From Pseudomonas sp. ML2-2023-3 (GTDB taxonomy: Bacteria > Pseudomonadota > Gammaproteobacteria > Pseudomonadales > Pseudomonadaceae): a DNA stretch of 64,000 nucleotides. The translations under genes were made by a program, and so were the position numbers. This document shows positions 57,659 through 64,000 of this stretch, one piece after another (within the stretch, counting starts at the first letter, position 1; the number at the start of each line of letters is the position of its first letter). The stretch lies in the NCBI RefSeq assembly GCF_037055275.1, contig NZ_CP146343.1, forward strand, positions 2,824,501 through 2,888,500, read 5' to 3'. Below the pieces are notes generated by a model. That model saw nothing but the letters and a program-made list of their open reading frames with translations. It was not told the DNA's origin and searched no databases.

Positions 57659-57676
57659 ACTCCTGCGTGTGCCCTT

Positions 57677-57764
57677 TGTGGGAGCGGGCTTGTTCGCGAT
57701 TGGATCGACGCGGTTCAACTTCAATACCGCGGCGCCTTGATCGCGAGCAAGCCCGCTTCCACAG
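57677..57764. repeat. REP palindrome pair
   Basis: GTGGGAGCGGGCTTGTTCGC faces GCGAGCAAGCCCGCTTCCAC between convergent fadH and the ABC ATPase gene. Confidence 0.85.
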
Positions 57765-57772
57765 GGTGGTGT

Positions 57773-58558
57773 CTAGTGCACGATCTGCGCTAAAAACGCC
57801 TTGGCCCGCGGGCTTTTCGGGGCGTTGAAAAACTCTTCCGGTGGCGAGTCCTCGATCACCATCCCGCCATCCAGGAACAACACCCGCTCGGCCACCTGAC
57901 GGGCAAAGCCCATTTCGTGGGTCACGCACAGCATCGTCATGCCGCTGCCGGCCAGGTTGACCATGACGTCCAGCACTTCGCTGACCATTTCCGGGTCCAG
58001 CGCCGAAGTGGGCTCATCGAACAGCATGATTTTCGGCTCCATGCACAGCGCCCGGGCAATGGCGACGCGTTGCTGCTGGCCGCCCGACAGCTGGCTCGGG
58101 TACTTGTCGGCCTGGCTGGCAATCCCGACCTTGGTCAAAAAATGCTGCGCCAGTTCGATCGCCTTCTTGCGCGACAACCCGCGCACCGACATCGGCGCCA
58201 GAATGCAGTTGTCGATTACGCTCATGTGCGGGAACAGGTTGAAGTGCTGAAACACCATGCCGATTTCGCTGCGCACCTTGCTCGCTTCGCGCGTGGGCAG
58301 TGACAGGTCGGTGTCGTTGATCAGGATGCGGCCCTGTTCGGCGATTTCCAGGCGGTTGATACAGCGGATCAAGGTCGATTTGCCGGAGCCGGAAGGGCCG
58401 CACAGCACGATGCGTTCGCCTTCGCGCACTTTCAGGTCAATGCCCTTGAGTACGTGAAAGGCGCTGTAGTACTTGTTCAGCCCGGCGATATCCACCACTA
58501 CCTTGCGGGTATCAGTGACTGGCGACACAGGGTGAACGTAAGCAGGTTGTGCGTGCAT
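57773..58558 (-). CDS. Polar amino-acid ABC transporter ATPase
   Basis: A 261-residue ATPase with Walker [10 protein letters not shown] (54-62), the LSGGQQQR signature and Walker B ([11 protein letters not shown]). It is of the GlnQ/HisP class and serves the permeases and binding protein at 59864-62149. The DadA-like gene lies just upstream on the same strand. Confidence 0.95.
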   Translation of the reverse strand: MHAQPAYVHPVSPVTDTRKVVVDIAGLNKYYSAFHVLKGIDLKVREGERIVLCGPSGSGKSTLIRCINRLEIAEQGRILINDTDLSLPTREASKVRSEIGMVFQHFNLFPHMSVIDNCILAPMSVRGLSRKKAIELAQHFLTKVGIASQADKYPSQLSGGQQQRVAIARALCMEPKIMLFDEPTSALDPEMVSEVLDVMVNLAGSGMTMLCVTHEMGFARQVAERVLFLDGGMVIEDSPPEEFFNAPKSPRAKAFLAQIVH

Positions 58559-58574
58559 GGTGTGTCTCCAGTGA

Positions 58575-59816
58575 TCAGTGAAAACGTTCGGCGCTGTAGG
58601 GCGCAGGGTCGGTGAAAGGCCTTTCGCCGGTCATCATCTCGGCCAACAGGCGCCCGCTGACCGGGCCCAGGGTCAGGCCGTGGTGGGCGTGGCCAAAGTT
58701 GAACCACAGGCCCTTGTGGCGACTGCCAGGCCCGATGACCGGGCACATGTCCGGCAGGCACGGGCGTCGGCCGAGCCAGGGCTCGGCATCCACACGTTCA
58801 CCCAATGGATACAGGCGCTGGGCCCGCTCTTCGCAGCGGCGCAACTGGATCTCGTTGATCGGGTCATCGCTGTCGGCGAACTCGATGCCGGTGGTCAGTC
58901 GGATGCCGCCCACCATCGGCGCCAGCACGTAACCCCCCACCGAATCGAGGATTGGATGCTGCATGGTCTGGCCGTCCCTGGCCGCGTAATGCATGTGGTA
59001 GCCGCGCTTGATCGCCAAGGGAATGCGATAGCCCAGGGGCTCGAAGATGTCCCGTGCCTGTGGGCCGAGTGCAACCACCACTTCATTGCCGACGATCAGC
59101 CCTTTCTGGCTTTCAACCTGCCATTGCCCGGCCGTTGCCCGCAGGCTGGTGGCATTGCCGGTCACAAAGGTGCCGCCGCGCTTGATGAACAGTTCGGCGT
59201 AGCCACGGGTCAGGCCACCCGGATCGCTGACGGTCTTGGGGTCCAGCCAGTGAATGCCGCCGATGACATCGGTGTGCAGGCCCGGCTCCAGGGCGTGGAC
59301 TTGCTGCTCGCCGAGCACCCGATAGTTGAGCTGGTATTCGCTCAGGGCGGCGGCGTCACGCTGGGCTTTGTCGAAGTCGGCCTGGGTGCGATACACCTCG
59401 ATCCAGCCGCTGTCGTCAATCAGCTCGGTCATACCCGCCGGCTCAGCCAGCAGGTCGTGCTCGGTCACACATTTTTCAATCAGCGGCAGCATGGCCCGGG
59501 TGGCCTTGGCCAGTTCCTTGGGGCCGGACTGCTGCCAGTATTTCAACAGCCACGGCCCGGCCTTTGGCAGGTGCTTGAGGCTGTAGCGCACATCGGATTG
59601 CTGATTGAGGCCATAGCGCAGCAAGCGCGAAATTTCACGGGGGAACGAGTAGGGGATAACGCTGGCGCGTTCGATCAGCCCGGCATTGCCGTGGCTGGTG
59701 CCGCTGCCAGGCGCTGCGCGGTCGAGCAGCACGACGCTGCGCCCGCGGGCCTGGAGTTGCAACGCGGTACTGACGCCGACGATGCCGGCCCCCAGAACGA
59801 TAGTGTCGCAGTGCAT
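58575..59816 (-). CDS. DadA-like FAD-dependent D-amino-acid oxidoreductase
   Basis: A 413-residue DAO-family flavoenzyme with the FAD motif [18 protein letters not shown] near the N-terminus and [17 protein letters not shown] near the C-terminus. Such enzymes deaminate D-amino acids to keto acids, usually passing electrons to the respiratory chain. The ATG at 59816 gives the conserved start; a longer upstream frame has no homology. Its place inside a polar amino-acid transport operon beside dpkA supports D-amino-acid use. Confidence 0.9.
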   Translation of the reverse strand: MHCDTIVLGAGIVGVSTALQLQARGRSVVLLDRAAPGSGTSHGNAGLIERASVIPYSFPREISRLLRYGLNQQSDVRYSLKHLPKAGPWLLKYWQQSGPKELAKATRAMLPLIEKCVTEHDLLAEPAGMTELIDDSGWIEVYRTQADFDKAQRDAAALSEYQLNYRVLGEQQVHALEPGLHTDVIGGIHWLDPKTVSDPGGLTRGYAELFIKRGGTFVTGNATSLRATAGQWQVESQKGLIVGNEVVVALGPQARDIFEPLGYRIPLAIKRGYHMHYAARDGQTMQHPILDSVGGYVLAPMVGGIRLTTGIEFADSDDPINEIQLRRCEERAQRLYPLGERVDAEPWLGRRPCLPDMCPVIGPGSRHKGLWFNFGHAHHGLTLGPVSGRLLAEMMTGERPFTDPAPYSAERFH

Positions 59817-59863
59817 AAACAAATCCTTAAACAGGGGCCGTGTTCGCAGCCCGAACAATGGGC

Positions 59864-60574
59864 TTACTGCAAATGGCGGCCGAGACGGCCTTCGATCAAC
59901 TTCAGGCTGCGTCGCACCACTTCCACGATCAGCAGATACAGCACGGCAGCCCACAGATAGATCTGGAAGTCGAAGCTGCGCGAAAACGCCATTTTGGTAA
60001 CACCCATCAAATCGTAAATGGTCACCAGGGAGGCAATGGCACTGGCCTTGATCATCAGGATCAGCTCATTTCCCAAAGGGCCGATGGCCACCAGCAGCGA
60101 TTGCGGCAGGATGATCTTGCGAAAGGCCGTCCATCGCGACAGGTTCAGCGCCTTGCAGGCTTCACGCTGGCCCTGGGCAACGGACAGGATGCTGCCGCGC
60201 AGGATTTCGGCCTGGTACGCCGCCGTATTGAGGGTGAAGGCCAGCAGGGTGCAGAACCAGGCATCGCGGAAAAACCACCACAAGCCCACGTCTTGCCAGA
60301 AGCCCTTGAACGAGCCCAGACCGTAATACAGCAAAAACAGTTGGGCCAGCAGCGGCGAGCCACGGAAGAAGTACACGTAGGCGCCGGTAAAGCTGCGCAA
60401 AAAGCGGTTGCTGGACAAGCGCCCCAGGGCAATCAGCAAGCCAAGCAAGGCACCCAGGGTGAACGAAATTGCCACCAGCTTGCCCGTCACCAGCAGCCCG
60501 TCGATAAAGCGCGGGCCATAGCGTTCAAGCAGGTCGGGGTTGAGAAACATGTTTTGCAGATCCGCCAGACTCAT
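59864..60574 (-). CDS. Amino-acid ABC transporter permease 2
   Basis: A 236-residue HisM-type permease with about five membrane helices and the family segment EACKALNLSRWTAFRKIILPQ that docks onto the ATPase. Its start overlaps the end of the upstream permease gene by four bases. Confidence 0.94.
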   Translation of the reverse strand: MSLADLQNMFLNPDLLERYGPRFIDGLLVTGKLVAISFTLGALLGLLIALGRLSSNRFLRSFTGAYVYFFRGSPLLAQLFLLYYGLGSFKGFWQDVGLWWFFRDAWFCTLLAFTLNTAAYQAEILRGSILSVAQGQREACKALNLSRWTAFRKIILPQSLLVAIGPLGNELILMIKASAIASLVTIYDLMGVTKMAFSRSFDFQIYLWAAVLYLLIVEVVRRSLKLIEGRLGRHLQ

Positions 60575-61290
60575 GGCTGCGCGCTCCGTTGATGGCGGCT
60601 GAAGTAGCGTTCAAGGAAGGCAAACAGCCGCCCGGAAATCGCCGAGAAAAACAGATAGCCCAGGCACGCGACGCTGTAGAACAGCATCGGGTCTTTGGTC
60701 ACGCTGACCGCCAGGTTGGTCTGGCGCATCAGGTCCACCAGGGAGATGGTCGACACCAGCGAGGTGTCCTTGAGCAGTGACAGCCAGTTGTTGGACAGGC
60801 CGGGCAGGGCGATGCGCGCCAGTTGTGGCAGCACCACTTTGCGAAAGGTGGTGAATTTGCTCAGGCCCAGTGCCGATGCGGCTTCGAACTGGCCCTTGGG
60901 GATGGTTTTGAACGCACCCAGCCAGATCTCGCTGGAGAAGGCGGCAAACACCAGGCTGAAGGCGACCATCGCGGCCACGAAGGTATTGATCGTGACCTGC
61001 GCGTCGTAGCCCATCATGGCGAGGATCTTTTGCGCGGCGATCTGGCAGCCGTAGTAAATGATCAGCAGTGTCAGCAATTCCGGCAAACCACGAAAAACCG
61101 TGGAGAACGTGGTTGCCCACGCCCGCACCCAGCGGTTTTTGGAACGTGCCGCCACGGCCACGGCCAGGCCCAGTGGCAAACCGATAGGCAGGCAGCTCAG
61201 GGCCAGGGCAATGGTCACCATGGCGCCTGCGAGCAGGGCCGAGCCCCAGCCGCCACTGGCGAAAGAAAGAAGTGAGAGTTGATCGAGCAT
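60571..61290 (-). CDS. Amino-acid ABC transporter permease 1
   Basis: A 239-residue HisQ-type permease with the docking segment EAASALGLSKFTTFRKVVLPQ. The ATG at 61290 is chosen; an ATG six codons earlier is possible. It overlaps the next permease gene and forms the membrane pore with it. Confidence 0.94.
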   Translation of the reverse strand: MLDQLSLLSFASGGWGSALLAGAMVTIALALSCLPIGLPLGLAVAVAARSKNRWVRAWATTFSTVFRGLPELLTLLIIYYGCQIAAQKILAMMGYDAQVTINTFVAAMVAFSLVFAAFSSEIWLGAFKTIPKGQFEAASALGLSKFTTFRKVVLPQLARIALPGLSNNWLSLLKDTSLVSTISLVDLMRQTNLAVSVTKDPMLFYSVACLGYLFFSAISGRLFAFLERYFSRHQRSAQP

Positions 61291-61393
61291 GCTCGAATCC
61301 CCGGGCAAAATTGGGCCGAAATTCAGCCGCCGCGCACGTCAGGTGCGCGGGGCAGGGTCATTGGCAGGGAGCCCTCAAACGAAGGCGGGCGAC

Positions 61394-62149
61394 TCAGTAA
61401 ATGTCGAAGTCGAAGTACTTGCTGGAGATCTTTTTATACGTGCCGTCGGCCACGATTTCGTCCAGCGCCTTGTTGAAGCGCTCGCGCAGGACGTTATCGT
61501 TCTGGCGCACGGCAATTGCCGCGTCGGCATTGGTGCCGTCAACGTCACCGATGATTTTGCAGCAGTCGTCGCTGGCCTTGTTGATCCATTCCAGCAGCGG
61601 GAATTTGTCGGCAATGACGGCATCGACGCGGCCGTTTTTCAGTTCGGCGTTGGCTTCGTCAAGCGTGGGGTACAGGTTGAGTTTGGCGCCGGCTTTCTCG
61701 TAGTGATCCTCGGCGTAAATACCTTGGGTCGCTGCGCCCTGGGCACCGATGGTGCGGCCCTTGAAGTTGATCTGGGCATCGGTGATGTCAGAGTCTTTTG
61801 GCACGGCAATCGACAGCGGGGTGCGGTAGTAGTGATTGGTGAACGCGATTTTCTTTTTGCGTTCATCGGTCACGATCATCGACGCCACGATGGCATCGTA
61901 CTTTTTAGCCATCAGCCCCGGAATGATGCCGTCCCAATCCTGGGCCACGATCTTGCACTGGGCATTCATGCGTTCACACAGGGCGTTGGTGATGTCGACG
62001 TCAAAGCCCGACACCGTGCCGTCCGAATTAGTGGTGTTGAAGGGAGGGTAGGCGCCTTCCGTGGCGATAGTCAGCGTGTCGGCGTGCGCGTTTGCTGCAA
62101 CGGCGGCCACCAGTGCACATGCACTTGCAAAGCGAATGACGTATTTCAT
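61394..62149 (-). CDS. Amino-acid ABC transporter substrate-binding protein
   Basis: A 251-residue periplasmic protein with a signal peptide (cleavage after ANAHA, about residue 23) and the family-3 motif GYPPFN-type (EGAYPPFNTTNSDG) and GFDVDITNAL. It is of the lysine/arginine/ornithine-binding class; the ligand cannot be read directly. Confidence 0.94.
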   Translation of the reverse strand: MKYVIRFASACALVAAVAANAHADTLTIATEGAYPPFNTTNSDGTVSGFDVDITNALCERMNAQCKIVAQDWDGIIPGLMAKKYDAIVASMIVTDERKKKIAFTNHYYRTPLSIAVPKDSDITDAQINFKGRTIGAQGAATQGIYAEDHYEKAGAKLNLYPTLDEANAELKNGRVDAVIADKFPLLEWINKASDDCCKIIGDVDGTNADAAIAVRQNDNVLRERFNKALDEIVADGTYKKISSKYFDFDIY

Positions 62150-62162
62150 CTAGCACCTCGTT

Positions 62163-63038
62163 TTATTGTTTTGATCCGGGTGAGGATGTGTAGCCCACGA
62201 ACTCATTGTGTAAGGCCGCGGTAGCCTCAAGACGCTTCTCAACGTCCGGCCCCAGTTGTTTGCACACTTCATTGATCAGCAGATGCACCAGCGACAGCAT
62301 GGCCGCGGTGGATTCCCAGAACAGGTTGAACTCGGTGGGCACGCGAAACACTTCATTGGCGCTCTGGTCGGCCCAGTCGCAGAAGGTATCGGTGACCAGC
62401 GTGACCTCGATCCCGGCCTCACGTGCCTTGCGGCACAACAGCTGGGCGTGGCGCGAGTAGCGTCGGGCTTCAAACACCACCAGGGCACAGTCTGCGGGCG
62501 GGCACAGCAGCACGTCGGCGTAATGCCCGGCGGCGCCATCGACCAGTTGCACGCCATCGCGCAGGTATTGCAGCAAATGCACCATGGAGGCGGCAATCCC
62601 GCGCTCGGTCTGGAACCCTGCGACAAACACTTTGCGCCGAGTGGCCAGGCGCTGACTGACCGCACGCCACTGCGGCGTGAGGCTGTATTCGTAGACCTTG
62701 ACCAGCGCGCCGACTTCAAGCTCAAAACTGCGTGGTAACGCCTGGGGGCTCTGGCTCGACTGCTGGCGGAATTCTTGCAAGCGATCACCGACAAGCCACG
62801 GGCCATCGCCCAGGTCGTCCTTGAGATCGTTTTTCAAATCCTTGAAATGGCTGTAGCCCAGCGAGCGGCAAAAACGCCCGACACTGGATTCGCTGACCCC
62901 CAGTTTGCTGGCGATGTCGGCGGCGGTCTGAAAGGGCAGTTCGTAAAGATTTGCCAGCATGTAGCTGGCAATCGCCCGACCCGAAGGTGCGGCGGTTGAC
63001 AGACTGCTTTCAAGGCGTTGTTTAATCGGCTGGCTCAC
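62163..63038 (-). CDS. RpiR/MurR family transcriptional regulator
   Basis: A 291-residue regulator with an N-terminal RpiR HTH domain (about 1-80, TAADIASKLGVSESSVGRF) and a C-terminal SIS domain (about 125-265). It precedes the ABC transporter operon on the same strand and is divergent from dpkA, the natural site to control both. An inverted repeat in the 132-base divergent region is a candidate operator. Confidence 0.92.
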   Translation of the reverse strand: MSQPIKQRLESSLSTAAPSGRAIASYMLANLYELPFQTAADIASKLGVSESSVGRFCRSLGYSHFKDLKNDLKDDLGDGPWLVGDRLQEFRQQSSQSPQALPRSFELEVGALVKVYEYSLTPQWRAVSQRLATRRKVFVAGFQTERGIAASMVHLLQYLRDGVQLVDGAAGHYADVLLCPPADCALVVFEARRYSRHAQLLCRKAREAGIEVTLVTDTFCDWADQSANEVFRVPTEFNLFWESTAAMLSLVHLLINEVCKQLGPDVEKRLEATAALHNEFVGYTSSPGSKQ

Positions 63039-63105
63039 GACTGCTTCCTGTTTTTATTTCAGCGCGTTGCAGAAAGTGAATGTTTTCTGTCATTAAGTCA
63101 ACAAT

Positions 63106-63121
63106 TGACAGAGAACTGTCA
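63106..63121. promoter_or_regulatory. Candidate operator between the RpiR gene and dpkA
   Basis: TGACAG-AGAA-CTGTCA is a perfect six-base inverted repeat lying 50 bases before the dpkA start and 68 bases before the RpiR start, fitting a dimeric regulator site. Confidence 0.45.
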
Positions 63122-63170
63122 CCCAAGGATAGTTTGCCACAGACAAAAATAATCAGATTGGAGCGCCAGA

Positions 63171-64000
63171 ATGTCTTCTACGCAGTCGCTTTCCCTGGTC
63201 GAACTGACCGCCTTGCTGCAACGGATTTTCGAGCGTCATGGCACCTCGCCGCAGGTTGCTCGGGTGTTGGCTGACAACTGCGCACGGGCTCAGCGCGATG
63301 GTTCTTATAGCCACGGGGTATTCCGCATTCCGGGCTACCTGTCTTCGCTGGCCAGTAATTGGGTCGATGGCCAGGCTGTTCCGGTCGTAGAGGATGTAGC
63401 CTCGGGCTTTATCCGCGTGGACGCTGCCGGTGGCTTTGCCCAGCCTGCATTGGCTGCTGCCCGTCAGTTGCTGGTCGAGAAAGCCCGCAACGCCGGGATT
63501 GCGGTACTGGCGATTCGCAACTCGCATCACTTTGCTGCGCTTTGGCCGGACGTGGAACCGTTTGCCGAAGAAGGTCTGGTGGCGTTGAGCGTGGTGAACA
63601 GCATGACCTGCGTGGTGCCCCACGGTGCGCAAAAGCCCCTGTTTGGCACCAACCCGATTGCCTTTGCGGCCCCCCGCGCCGAGGGTCATCCGATCGTATT
63701 CGACCTGGCTACCAGCGCCATTGCCCACGGCGATGTGCAAATTGCCGCGCGCAAGGGTCATCAGTTGCCTGCCGGTATGGGGGTAGATAAACAGGGTGAG
63801 CCGACTCAAGACCCGAAAGCGATTCTTGACGGCGGTGCCTTGCTGCCATTTGGCGGGCACAAGGGTTCGGCGCTGTCGATGATGGTCGAATTGCTGGCGG
63901 CGGCGCTGACGGGTGGCAACTTCTCGTTTGAGTTCGACTGGTCGAAACACCCGGGTGCGCAAACCCCGTGGACGGGCCAATTGCTGATCGTGATCGACCC
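63171..64000 (+). CDS. dpkA: Delta1-piperideine-2-carboxylate / delta1-pyrroline-2-carboxylate reductase, 3' end outside window
   Basis: At least 276 residues are visible (about 340 usual) of an NADPH-dependent Ldh2/DpkA-family reductase. The NSHHFAALWPDVEPFAEEG, VVPHGAQKPLFGTNPIAF and FGGHKGSALSMMVELLAAALTG segments match, from memory, Pseudomonas DpkA nearly residue for residue. It converts delta1-piperideine-2-carboxylate to L-pipecolate in D-lysine breakdown, and the pyrroline homologue in D-proline or hydroxyproline breakdown. The ATG at 63171 follows GGAGCG. Divergent from the RpiR gene. Confidence 0.93.
   Translation, partial: MSSTQSLSLVELTALLQRIFERHGTSPQVARVLADNCARAQRDGSYSHGVFRIPGYLSSLASNWVDGQAVPVVEDVASGFIRVDAAGGFAQPALAAARQLLVEKARNAGIAVLAIRNSHHFAALWPDVEPFAEEGLVALSVVNSMTCVVPHGAQKPLFGTNPIAFAAPRAEGHPIVFDLATSAIAHGDVQIAARKGHQLPAGMGVDKQGEPTQDPKAILDGGALLPFGGHKGSALSMMVELLAAALTGGNFSFEFDWSKHPGAQTPWTGQLLIVID

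Overview
The window is a chromosomal segment of a Pseudomonas of the fluorescens/putida type. The evidence is the gene order leuC-leuD-leuB-asd-usg-like-fimV-truA-trpF-accD-folC-SPOR-cvpA-purF-metZ, which is the standard Pseudomonas core order, together with many REP palindromes of the GTGGGAGCGGGCTTGCTCGC kind, GC-rich coding and mostly AGGAG-type ribosome binding sites. Family comparisons below are from memory of reference proteins; no search was run.

Positions 1-15015 hold an accessory catabolic island. DUF1329 and DUF1302 envelope proteins come first, then a minus-strand acyl-CoA dehydrogenase pair, then a tightly packed plus-strand operon: a crotonase, a second acyl-CoA dehydrogenase pair, a thiolase, two SDRs, a MaoC protein and a second thiolase. 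Several proteins resemble the KstR2-regulon proteins of Mycobacterium tuberculosis (FadE30, EchA20, FadA6, IpdF and Rv3548c). I infer that the island breaks down the steroid C/D-ring propionate HIP as its CoA thioester. A 1169-bp IS5-family element with TTAA target duplications sits between the two halves.

Positions 15044-33272 are mixed accessory genes: a DHA2-type exporter with a divergent LysR regulator, a MHYT-GGDEF-EAL protein, an SDR, a FecI-FecR-TonB receptor iron-signalling set, an AGE-family epimerase, two LysR regulators, a second STN-type TonB receptor, a pirin and a thiolase.

Positions 33406-51486 are core metabolism: leucine synthesis, aspartate semialdehyde dehydrogenase and a cysteine-less paralogue, FimV, TruA, TrpF, AccD, FolC, a SPOR protein, CvpA, PurF and MetZ. 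A tRNA-Val and two identical tRNA-Asp genes follow at 51595-51981 with a clear promoter and terminator.

Positions 52148-57658 carry a DUF2242 lipoprotein, a 28-residue conserved-looking miniprotein, an AraC regulator, a nitrilase-fold protein that has lost catalytic residues, and FadH.

Positions 57773-64000 form an amino-acid uptake and catabolism locus: a complete polar amino-acid ABC transporter, a DadA-like FAD oxidoreductase, an RpiR regulator and, divergently, the start of dpkA (delta1-piperideine-2-carboxylate reductase), cut by the window edge. The likely role is use of D-amino acids such as D-lysine or a cyclic imino acid.
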